A stretch of DNA of 5,822 bases, taken from NCBI GenBank assembly GCA_964533515.1, contig CAZHMB010000032.1:1-5822 (forward strand). The letters run 5' to 3'. The position numbers and the translations under genes were made by a program. The stretch's first letter is position 1; every line of letters starts with the position of its first letter. This DNA comes from CAZHMB01 sp964533515. GTDB taxonomy: Archaea; Nanobdellota; Nanobdellia; Pacearchaeales; GW2011-AR1. Under the pieces are notes generated by a model. That model made no database searches and had not been told where the DNA came from. It saw nothing but the letters and a program-made list of their open reading frames with translations. Of this stretch, positions 1 through 4,362 are shown in pieces.

Positions 1-213
1 TCTACCAAGACTATTTCCCCCCCCGCCCCCTATTCCAACAACTTTTATTTTCGCTGATTGTTTTTTCAAAAGTTCTTCCAATTCCCTATCAATTTCACTA
101 ACACTCCCACTGATTCCAGGGTGATTTAAATTTCCAGAACTCGAAGGAGATGAAACTGGTTGCGAAGGAACACTTTCATTTTGATTAGATGAACTGTTAT
201 AAATATCTTCCAT
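1..213 (-). CDS. ftsZ: Cell division protein FtsZ, N-terminal part (runs off the left edge)
   Basis: Seventy-one codons are visible, reading leftward from the ATG at 213-211 with no stop before the edge. FtsZ is the tubulin-like GTPase that polymerises into the cytokinetic ring at mid-cell. Residues 1-40 form a Ser/Asn/Pro-rich, presumably disordered extension. Residues 41-51 form an acidic-to-basic helix (ELEELLKK). Residues 55-67 read KIKVVGIGGGGGN, the first beta strand and the glycine-rich T1 nucleotide-binding loop of FtsZ. The GTP signature GGGTG(S/T)G would lie outside the window. The start is supported by a TATA box about 25 bp upstream, which predicts a leaderless transcript beginning at this ATG. 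The gene begins 31 bp after the FKBP stop codon. In many archaea secE and nusG follow ftsZ, which could be tested outside the window. A CetZ or other tubulin-family member is less likely from this motif. Confidence 0.88.
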   Translation of the reverse strand, partial: MEDIYNSSSNQNESVPSQPVSSPSSSGNLNHPGISGSVSEIDRELEELLKKQSAKIKVVGIGGGGGNSLGR

Positions 214-233
214 GTTCAATCAAGAAATCTACT

Positions 234-241
234 ATTTATAA
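234..241 (-). promoter_or_regulatory. TATA box of ftsZ, leaderless type
   Basis: The minus strand reads TTATAAAT, centred about 25 bp upstream of the ftsZ ATG at 213. This is the spacing expected when the transcript starts at or within a few bases of the start codon. No Shine-Dalgarno-like sequence lies before the ATG. The box sits immediately after the FKBP stop codon (247-245), so ftsZ can be transcribed independently. Read-through from FKBP is also possible because no T-rich tract intervenes. Confidence 0.6.
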
Positions 242-244
242 GGA

Positions 245-1042
245 TTATTGTGTTTCAGTTCTACTATTCCCTTCCACTTTCTCACTCTCTTTCTTATCTC
301 CTTCCTTCCCTTTCCCTTCCACCCTTTTCTTATCTCCTTCTTTCCCTTTGCTCTCTAAAGATTTTTTGAAATCCTCGTCCGAAATTTCTTCAATCTCAAC
401 ACCCAAATCAAACAACTCTGAAAACTTTTTATCAAAAGCTAATATAAATTGCTTCAACTGTTCCAAAGCTTTAGGAATTTTAAAACTAACTTTCTTTTTT
501 TCTTTATCAACCAAGAAATCAAAATCAGCTCTAAAAAGAAACTTGCTGAAATTTTTAATCTTTTCATCTAAATCTTCGACTTTCTTTTTTATTTCAACTT
601 CATAAATAACATCTCTACCAGCAACAGGATGATTAAAATCAACTCTAACTCTTCCACCTGAAACAGAAAGCACTTTCCCAACCTGCCCGTCAAAATCGAA
701 TCTCATTCCAGGCATCGGCTGGTATTGCTGACCTTTAAAATTACTGGTGGGAACAACTTTAATCTTCGTCGGATCTCTTTTCCCAAACGCCTTGTCAAAA
801 GGTAATTCAATAGTATAACTTTTTCCAACTTCTTTTCCCTCTAGAAATTCATCTACACCCGGAAGAAACATTCCTTGACCAACAGAAAAGACAAAAGGTT
901 CCGCTTTAATCTGATCTAGCAAACCTGCCTTTTCCAAATCAGCTTTCTTATTCGAATCAAAAACCTCGCTAGTATCTTTAATCTTAGCCGTAAAATCCAT
1001 CTCTACAAAATCTTTCTTGTTAATTATATTATTCTCTGCCAT
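245..1042 (-). CDS. FKBP-type peptidyl-prolyl cis-trans isomerase, long archaeal (SlyD/FKBP26-like) form
   Basis: The 265-residue protein is a proline isomerase and probable cytosolic chaperone with no signal peptide. Residues 10-85 are the first part of the FKBP fold, including VFDSN (26-31) and the SlyD-like stretch GQGMFLPGVDEFLEGKEVG (55-73). AFGKRDP (85-91) leads into the inserted IF chaperone flap, and DFNHPVAG (135-142) marks the return to the FKBP fold. This order matches SlyD. Residues 152-228 form an additional alpha/beta domain like that of the roughly 230-residue archaeal FKBP26. Residues 229-265 are a charged Lys/Glu/Gly/Ser tail with an internal repeat. The active-site Tyr usual in AYG is Phe86. 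The ATG at 1042 is set by a GGGGAGG site six bases upstream. The gene overlaps the 71-aa gene by 14 bp, suggesting coupled translation. The family assignment is firm; the substrates are unknown. Confidence 0.93.
   Translation of the reverse strand: MAENNIINKKDFVEMDFTAKIKDTSEVFDSNKKADLEKAGLLDQIKAEPFVFSVGQGMFLPGVDEFLEGKEVGKSYTIELPFDKAFGKRDPTKIKVVPTSNFKGQQYQPMPGMRFDFDGQVGKVLSVSGGRVRVDFNHPVAGRDVIYEVEIKKKVEDLDEKIKNFSKFLFRADFDFLVDKEKKKVSFKIPKALEQLKQFILAFDKKFSELFDLGVEIEEISDEDFKKSLESKGKEGDKKRVEGKGKEGDKKESEKVEGNSRTETQ
291..349 (-). repeat. 36-bp-period tandem duplication in the FKBP tail
   Basis: The 23-bp stretches at 291-313 and 327-349 differ at one base and are offset by exactly 36 bp, or 12 codons. 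They encode two copies of a KGKEGDKK peptide (residues 232-239 and 244-251) in the charged C-terminal tail. The spacing keeps the reading frame. This looks like a recent in-frame tandem duplication. Confidence 0.75.
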
Positions 1043-1244
1043 CTCTATCCTCCCCTAACCAAAAAAATCCTAATTGAGTTTGTTCTCGTTTAATCCCAAC
1101 TCCCGAATTTGTTTGGGGAATTTTTCCGGTTGCCATAGGGCTATCAGGTGTTATCACCAAATCAGAAACCCTATACGGAACTTTCTCACCATCTCTTGCT
1201 CCGCCTTGATATTCAAAATTATTTGTTACTTTTCTTCCAGCCAT
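1029..1244 (-). CDS. Small hypothetical protein, 71 aa
   Basis: I do not recognise this protein. It is soluble and polar, has no Cys, and has no membrane segment or signal peptide. The first 40 residues are rich in Gly, Arg, Asp and Val (for example NFEYQGGARDGEKVPYRVS, 9-27). The C-terminus contains a short hydrophobic patch, LGFFWLG (58-64), followed by a charged tail. Three signs suggest it is real: a TATA-like box 25 bp upstream of the ATG at 1244, an overlap of 14 bp with the FKBP start, and a good FKBP ribosome-binding site inside its end, as in genuine operon pairs. Against it are the short length and the lack of a recognisable family. If real it may be co-expressed with the isomerase; a role cannot be given. 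Confidence 0.6.
   Translation of the reverse strand: MAGRKVTNNFEYQGGARDGEKVPYRVSDLVITPDSPMATGKIPQTNSGVGIKREQTQLGFFWLGEDRDGRE
1049..1055 (-). promoter_or_regulatory. Shine-Dalgarno site of FKBP gene
   Basis: The minus strand reads GGGGAGG, ending six bases before the FKBP ATG at 1042. It lies inside the last codons of the 71-aa gene. It fixes the FKBP start and fits coupled translation of an internal operon gene. Confidence 0.7.
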
Positions 1245-1265
1245 GTTCTGAAAAGAATTATTGGG

Positions 1266-1272
1266 TTTAAAA
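1266..1272 (-). promoter_or_regulatory. TATA-like box upstream of the 71-aa gene
   Basis: The minus strand reads TTTTAAA, centred 25 bp before the ATG at 1244. There is no Shine-Dalgarno sequence before that ATG. The arrangement predicts a leaderless transcript covering the 71-aa gene and FKBP. It lies in the 43-bp gap after the receiver-domain gene. In an AT-rich genome such a match can arise by chance. Confidence 0.45.
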
Positions 1273-1287
1273 GAGTTTTGGAATCGA

Positions 1288-1668
1288 TCAAGAGTTCAAT
1301 CTCTTTTTTACAGCTTCTATTAGGACCCCAGGATCCATTTTACCCTTTACGAAATAATCATCAAAATAATAGGGGATATTTTTAACCGGATGGCCAGATA
1401 ACGCAAAAACCGGACAAGAAGGATTTACTCGTTTAGAGAACCTTGCTATATCATCCCCATCTAAACCTTGATTTTCAGGAAAGCTCCGATCAACAATTAA
1501 AAGATCATATCTGATTCCTTCCTTTATCTCTCCAAGAAATTTGTCACCCCTTCTGTAATGAATAGCAAAAATTCCTTCAAGCTCAAACAAAGCAACCCGA
1601 GTTTCCCCACTCTCCTGATTATCATCTACAAGAATTACTGTTTTAGTTTTATATTTTTCTTGTTCCAT
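1288..1668 (-). CDS. Stand-alone response-regulator receiver (REC) domain protein
   Basis: The 126-residue protein is a single CheY-like receiver domain with no output domain. Such domains accept phosphate from a histidine kinase and signal by protein contact. The expected active-site residues are visible: the acidic pair D15-D16 in VILVDDN, the phospho-acceptor D60 at the end of YDLLIVD, the Ser/Thr switch residue S91 in FALSGHP, and K108 in YFVKG. The usual Lys-Pro after beta 5 is Lys-Gly here. The last helix, VLIEAVKKRL, completes the fold. The ATG at 1668 is the only reasonable start, because an in-frame TAA lies three codons upstream. No kinase gene is present in the window. It is the first gene of a minus-strand run and is divergent from the DUF5654-like gene. 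The fold is secure; the signalling partner is unknown. Confidence 0.88.
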   Translation of the reverse strand: MEQEKYKTKTVILVDDNQESGETRVALFELEGIFAIHYRRGDKFLGEIKEGIRYDLLIVDRSFPENQGLDGDDIARFSKRVNPSCPVFALSGHPVKNIPYYFDDYFVKGKMDPGVLIEAVKKRLNS

Positions 1669-1716
1669 CTTGGTTTAGAATTCTCAGGCGATTCTTTACC
1701 ATCACCCCTAAAGATT

Positions 1717-1726
1717 CTATAAAAAA
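1717..1726 (-). promoter_or_regulatory. Possible TATA box for the receiver-domain gene
   Basis: The minus strand reads TTTTTTATAG. A start about 26 bp downstream would leave a leader of roughly 25 bases before the ATG at 1668. I see no Shine-Dalgarno site directly before that ATG. The box lies in the 134-bp divergent region shared with the DUF5654-like gene. It is a weak call. Confidence 0.3.
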
Positions 1727-1757
1727 GTGCTTTAAAAGATTTGTTGTTTCACATAAA

Positions 1758-1765
1758 TTTATATA
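1758..1765 (+). promoter_or_regulatory. TATA box of the DUF5654-like gene
   Basis: The sequence TTTATATA is a strong archaeal TATA box. Transcription would begin near 1785-1788, just ahead of the Shine-Dalgarno site, giving a short leader of about 15 bases. The surrounding AT stretch is nearly symmetrical, so it could also drive leftward transcription. Confidence 0.6.
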
Positions 1766-1792
1766 TTCCAAGCCCCTTACATAAAAATAAAA

Positions 1793-1798
1793 GGAGGT
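1793..1798 (+). promoter_or_regulatory. Strong Shine-Dalgarno site of the DUF5654-like gene
   Basis: GGAGGT ends four bases before the ATG at 1803. It is the most extended ribosome-binding site in the window. With the TATA box upstream, this suggests a well-expressed single gene. Confidence 0.8.
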
Positions 1799-1802
1799 AA
1801 AA

Positions 1803-2066
1803 ATGAAATCTGAAGTAACCGAGAAATTTGCAGCTTTGATAACTGCCGCTTTTGGTCTGATTGCAGCTTTAGCGTGGAACGACGCTATAAAAGCACTTTT
1901 CAAAGGACCTTGTGGAAGCGAAGGAGCAGGAGCTCTTTGTAAACTTTCATCTGGCGGACCATGGGTTTATGCTGGAATTGTAACAATCCTTGCTGTAATA
2001 GCAACAATAATGATTGCAAAAGCAGCTGAAAAAGCAAAAGGCCCAATGCCAGAAGAAGCTCAATAA
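1803..2066 (+). CDS. Small two-helix membrane protein, DUF5654-like
   Basis: The 87-residue protein resembles the DUF5654 family of short archaeal and bacterial membrane proteins of unknown function. A short charged N-terminus (MKSEVTEKF) is followed by a first membrane helix at about residues 9-28, which carries the family-like AALAWNDAIKALF end (21-33). A Gly-rich loop with two Cys (C37 and C46) follows, then a second helix at about 55-73, and a charged Lys/Glu tail. There is no cleavable signal; both ends are probably on the same side of the membrane. The two loop cysteines could form a disulfide if the loop faces outward. It is transcribed alone, with a TATA box, a GGAGGT site and a T-rich terminator. 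The family call rests on overall look and length; the function is unknown. Confidence 0.8.
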   Translation: MKSEVTEKFAALITAAFGLIAALAWNDAIKALFKGPCGSEGAGALCKLSSGGPWVYAGIVTILAVIATIMIAKAAEKAKGPMPEEAQ

Positions 2067-2093
2067 TCTTTTTTTAACTTTTTCTTTTTTATT
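2062..2093 (+). terminator. T-rich terminator of the DUF5654-like gene (copy 1 of a 32-bp repeat)
   Basis: Runs of 7, 5 and 6 T follow directly on the TAA stop, the form expected of an archaeal terminator without a hairpin. The 32 bp are identical to 4363-4394. The tract also covers the last codon of the convergent 55-aa gene. Confidence 0.7.
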
Positions 2094-2256
2094 TCTTAAG
2101 GGCAACCATCTTTTCAGGACGCAGAATATTAAGATAGACAACAAAATCTCTTAAGATTTTATCTTTTGCTATTTTAAGATCTATAGTATACTTATTATGT
2201 TTATGTCCTTCTATTTGTAATTTTACTTGTTCCTCTTGTTTCTTTGTTAAAACCAT
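2089..2256 (-). CDS. Small basic hypothetical protein, 55 aa
   Basis: This short reading frame runs from the ATG at 2256 to a TAA at 2091-2089. It encodes a Lys-rich protein beginning MVLTKKQEEQVKLQIEGHK. A polar helix (about 5-16) is followed by KYTIDLKIAKDKILRDFVVYLN (22-43), which looks like a strand or helix with alternating hydrophobic residues, and a basic end. I do not recognise it. The main support is a ribosome-binding site, GAGGT, five bases before the ATG, nearly the same as the one before the 126-aa gene. It also lies in line with that gene, 54 bp downstream of its stop. Its 3' end meets the DUF5654-like gene, with 22 bp between the stops. It is probably the last member of the NTPase cluster, perhaps with its own promoter. 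Confidence 0.6.
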   Translation of the reverse strand: MVLTKKQEEQVKLQIEGHKHNKYTIDLKIAKDKILRDFVVYLNILRPEKMVALKK

Positions 2257-2261
2257 TTCTT

Positions 2262-2266
2262 ACCTC
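2262..2266 (-). promoter_or_regulatory. Shine-Dalgarno site of the 55-aa gene
   Basis: The minus strand reads GAGGT within AAAGAGGTAA, five bases before the ATG at 2256. It supports this small frame as a translated gene. Confidence 0.6.
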
Positions 2267-2293
2267 TTTCTTACTATCCTTTGGGAAATGCTT

Positions 2294-2301
2294 TTTTTAA
2301 A
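2294..2301 (-). promoter_or_regulatory. Possible TATA box upstream of the 55-aa gene
   Basis: The minus strand reads TTTAAAAA. Transcription would start near 2272, leaving a leader of about 16 bases that includes the GAGGT site. The surrounding sequence is very AT-rich, so this is a weak match. Transcription from the upstream cluster is equally possible, since no T-rich tract on the minus strand separates the genes. Confidence 0.3.
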
Positions 2302-2310
2302 TTTTTTGTT

Positions 2311-2691
2311 TCAATCTCTATCCCCTTCTCTTTCGAAGTTTTGCAAAGTCCATAGAACACGTAAAACAGCACTTGGCTTCTGATGTGAATATCCTCCTTT
2401 TTTTGTTAATGCCATCTCTACTGCAGCATTGTAAACAGAATCAATTCTCTTAGCATATTCTTCTCTTTGTTGTGAAAGCTCCGGATTATTTAGGCAGTGT
2501 TTAGCAACTTCCAGCCTATGAACAATAAGATTTGAATTAACAATAGGATTGCATTCTAAATAATGCATAGTTCTTATATCATCATTCGCATCATCTATAC
2601 ATCTCTCAAAACAATCTTTATTTAGTTCTCTTTCTCGGCATTCTACGTCCTCCCAGTGATCTCTAAGGGTAACAAGTAGTTTTTCATTCAT
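2311..2691 (-). CDS. Hypothetical helical protein, 126 aa
   Basis: I do not recognise this protein. It is soluble, highly charged, and probably all helical. A first helix bears DHWEDVECRERELNKDCF (11-28), a second spans about 30-46, a third 53-68, a fourth 72-97, and a last one 106-120. Five cysteines (18, 27, 31, 47, 66) lie in the first half but are not spaced as a classical zinc motif. There is no membrane segment. The start at 2691 comes one base after the TAA of the NTPase gene. A GAGGT site ten bases upstream lies inside the end of that gene. This tight packing implies one transcript with the NTPase and a possible shared function, which remains unknown. Confidence 0.75.
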   Translation of the reverse strand: MNEKLLVTLRDHWEDVECRERELNKDCFERCIDDANDDIRTMHYLECNPIVNSNLIVHRLEVAKHCLNNPELSQQREEYAKRIDSVYNAAVEMALTKKGGYSHQKPSAVLRVLWTLQNFEREGDRD

Positions 2692-2692
2692 C

Positions 2693-3238
2693 TTATCTTT
2701 TACCTCTTTTCATATGATTTAATATGTATTCTGTCCTTTCTTCAATAGGCATAACTGGAACTTTTACAATATCATATCCAAACTTTCTATAAGATTTTTC
2801 AAGCTGTTTTTGTATTTTCAACTGTTCTTCACGAGTTTCTGTTCTGGCAGTATCGTTTTCATAAGATTGTAATGGATCTAAAAGGAAAACTAGGTTATAT
2901 CTTCTACTTCCTTGTTCAGCAATAACTCCTGGAACTTTTATTCCATCAAGTGTAGCATAAGCATGACCATCTATAATTCCCCTATCATAAAAAGCATCTT
3001 CCCAAGTTAACGTCTCTAGATTCATCTGCAAGGCAGTTACATTATTTTGGAATCTTTGTAGATTTTTCCAAGGAAGAGCATCTGTTCCTGTTTTTTGTGC
3101 TTTTTCTATTACTTGCCTAGCTGCTTCTGGAACAACACGATATCCTCTATTTTGGAGGGCCTCTAAAACAGAAGTTTTTCCAACTCCTGGACCTCCAGTA
3201 ATTACATACTTTTTTGGTTGATTTTTTTGTATTTTCAT
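2693..3238 (-). CDS. AAA_28-type P-loop NTPase (NadR/Ttd14-like ATPase)
   Basis: The 181-residue protein matches small P-loop proteins of the AAA_28 group, whose members include the NadR kinase domain and Ttd14. They bind ATP or GTP; many are predicted small-molecule kinases. The Walker A motif GGPGVGKT is at 15-22. RVVPEAARQVIEKA (34-47) and the DRGIIDGHAYA stretch (85-95) are typical of the family, as is the hydrophobic strand ending in FLLDP (118-122). ARTETREEQ (131-139) supplies Arg residues for a lid region, and the KFGYDIVKVPVMPIEERTEYIL end (152-173) completes the fold. Length is normal for the group. It is the first gene of a three-gene cluster and is divergent from the TrmB-family regulator. 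The substrate is unknown. Confidence 0.85.
   Translation of the reverse strand: MKIQKNQPKKYVITGGPGVGKTSVLEALQNRGYRVVPEAARQVIEKAQKTGTDALPWKNLQRFQNNVTALQMNLETLTWEDAFYDRGIIDGHAYATLDGIKVPGVIAEQGSRRYNLVFLLDPLQSYENDTARTETREEQLKIQKQLEKSYRKFGYDIVKVPVMPIEERTEYILNHMKRGKR
2702..2706 (-). promoter_or_regulatory. Shine-Dalgarno site of the 126-aa gene
   Basis: The minus strand reads GAGGT, ten bases before the ATG at 2691 and inside the last codons of the NTPase gene. The spacing is a little long but acceptable. It shows that the 126-aa protein is translated from the same message. Confidence 0.5.
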
Positions 3239-3275
3239 TTTCTTTTAACTTCTTAATAGTAGTAATATCATTGGC

Positions 3276-3283
3276 TATATATA
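3276..3283. promoter_or_regulatory. Symmetrical TATA element between NTPase and trmB genes
   Basis: TATATATA reads the same on both strands. On the minus strand it would start transcription near 3254, about 15 bases ahead of the NTPase ATG, and I see no better box for that gene. On the plus strand it would start near 3306-3309, upstream of the preferred trmB start, so it is less needed there. Confidence 0.5.
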
Positions 3284-3318
3284 TGCTATTCCCCCACCAA
3301 GGGTGAACAACAGAAAGA

Positions 3319-3326
3319 TTTATATA
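3319..3326 (+). promoter_or_regulatory. TATA box of the trmB-family gene, decides its start
   Basis: TTTATATA is centred 25 bp before the ATG at 3348, the spacing of a leaderless archaeal promoter. If this is the promoter, the GTG at 3303 lies upstream of the transcript and cannot be the start codon. Confidence 0.65.
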
Positions 3327-3347
3327 GAAAAAAATATACCTAAGATA

Positions 3348-4106
3348 ATGGATACAAAACTACTTGAAAAAATAGGATTTACACAAGGAGAAATAAAAGT
3401 ATATTTTGCTTTACTAGAGCAAGGAAATACTACTTCGGGGCCAATAATAACAAAATCTGGAGTATCAAGATCCAAGGTTTATGATATCTTAGAAAAGCTA
3501 AAGCAAAAAGGTTTAGTATCAGAAGTAATAAAAGAGAATACTAAATATTTTCAAGCAGCTTCACCAGAAAGAATTTTGGATTATATTAAAAATAAAGAAA
3601 AAGAAATCAAAGAGGAGCAAGAACAATTTACCAAAGTTCTTCCTGAATTATTAACAAAACAGAAGTTTGCAGAAGAGAAGCAAGAGGCAAAAGTTTATGT
3701 TGGATATGAAGGAGTCAAAACCTTTTATGGTGAAATATTAGAACAGCTTACAAAAGATGATGAATATTTAGCGCTGACTCTGTCAAAACAATCATGGGGT
3801 AATCAGGCCCTATCTTTGTTTCTCCTTAAATTTCATCAGAAAAGAGCAGAAAAAAAGGCAAAAGCTAAAATATTATTTAATGATTCTGAACGAGAAATTA
3901 AGCAAAAACTTGATTTTTCAAAAACTGGTTTATATGAGATTAAACATACAAATATGAATTTTCCTACAGGCATAGTAATCGTTAAAGATATTGTTGCTAC
4001 ATTATTATGGGGCAAAACTCCTAAAGTTTTTGTTATAATATCCAAAGAAAATGCAGAAGCATATAGAAACTTTTTTTATGAGGTTTGGAAAACAGCTAAA
4101 AAGTAG
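3348..4106 (+). CDS. TrmB-family transcriptional regulator
   Basis: From the ATG at 3348 the protein has 252 residues, usual for archaeal TrmB regulators, which repress or activate transcription and often respond to sugars. Residues 1-70 are the winged helix-turn-helix: the opening MDTKLLEKIGFTQGEIKVY is characteristic, and SRSKVYDILEKLKQKG (40-55) is the recognition helix. A coiled-coil linker follows (about 73-110), then the C-terminal effector domain (about 114-252, starting AKVYVGYEGVKTFYGEI). The frame is also open from a GTG at 3303, which would add 15 residues. I prefer 3348 because the family normally starts there and because a TATA box overlaps the extension. The gene is divergent from the NTPase cluster, so it may control that cluster or itself, or the glycoside-hydrolase-like gene. 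The ligand is unknown. Confidence 0.9.
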   Translation: MDTKLLEKIGFTQGEIKVYFALLEQGNTTSGPIITKSGVSRSKVYDILEKLKQKGLVSEVIKENTKYFQAASPERILDYIKNKEKEIKEEQEQFTKVLPELLTKQKFAEEKQEAKVYVGYEGVKTFYGEILEQLTKDDEYLALTLSKQSWGNQALSLFLLKFHQKRAEKKAKAKILFNDSEREIKQKLDFSKTGLYEIKHTNMNFPTGIVIVKDIVATLLWGKTPKVFVIISKENAEAYRNFFYEVWKTAKK

Positions 4107-4225
4107 AGTATTCTTTTAGAAAAAGAAGCAAAAGCGACAACTCTTCATTATTTACTGGGATGGCTAAAGACCCACCTGACGAAAGGGCGATTTTAATTAT
4201 TAATGACAGCGAATTCTCAACTCCT

Positions 4226-4256
4226 CCGATTTTACTTCGTAAAATCTCGGTTTTTT
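4226..4256 (+). terminator. Hairpin followed by T6, resembling an intrinsic terminator
   Basis: GATTTTAC (4228-4235) and GTAAAATC (4239-4246) form a perfect 8-bp stem with a three-base loop. Outer CCGA and TCGG can pair instead of the two inner pairs. Six T follow at once. The shape is that of a bacterial intrinsic terminator, about 120 bp after the trmB stop. Archaea normally need only the T tract, so its role here is uncertain. Confidence 0.4.
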
Positions 4257-4268
4257 GCTTGCAAAAAA
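4251..4268. repeat. Perfect inverted repeat TTTTTTGC / GCAAAAAA
   Basis: Eight-base arms surround a two-base centre (TT). It begins in the T6 run of the preceding hairpin, so the two structures compete. Confidence 0.6.
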
Positions 4269-4305
4269 GAAACTAACGGGGCTTAGTTGCAATTTTTAAG
4301 TTTCT
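4268..4305. repeat. Nested inverted repeats
   Basis: The outer arms AGAAACT (4268-4274) and AGTTTCT (4299-4305) pair perfectly. An alternative inner pair is AACTAA (4271-4276) with TTAGTT (4283-4288) around CGGGGC. They cannot all form at once, so the RNA could switch between folds, or these are remnants of a repeat element. Confidence 0.5.
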
Positions 4306-4362
4306 AAAATAAATTTGCGGAAGGTTTTGCTTGAAATGAATTGGGGTTTAGGTATATTTTTA

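Noticed and set aside
189..605. Plus-strand open frame of 138 codons, rich in Ser, Phe and Leu
   Set aside because: It is the antisense of the FKBP gene; its composition reflects the complement of Lys/Glu codons, and it has no promoter or ribosome-binding site.
1649..1903. Minus-strand frame of 84 codons overlapping the receiver gene start and the DUF5654-like gene
   Set aside because: It runs through the divergent promoter region and antisense to a well-supported membrane protein gene.
1947..2144. Minus-strand frame of 65 codons, Cys- and Phe-rich
   Set aside because: It is antisense to the DUF5654-like second membrane helix and overlaps the better-supported 55-aa gene in another frame.
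2143..2160. Inverted repeat AAAATCT / AGATTTT with four-base centre
   Set aside because: It lies inside the 55-aa coding region and is made of common AT-rich codons; nothing suggests a separate element.
4107..4196. Read-through or pyrrolysine at the trmB TAG stop
   Set aside because: The protein already has normal family length at this stop, and no other sign of amber recoding is visible; the glycoside-hydrolase-like gene also ends with TAG at a normal C-terminus.
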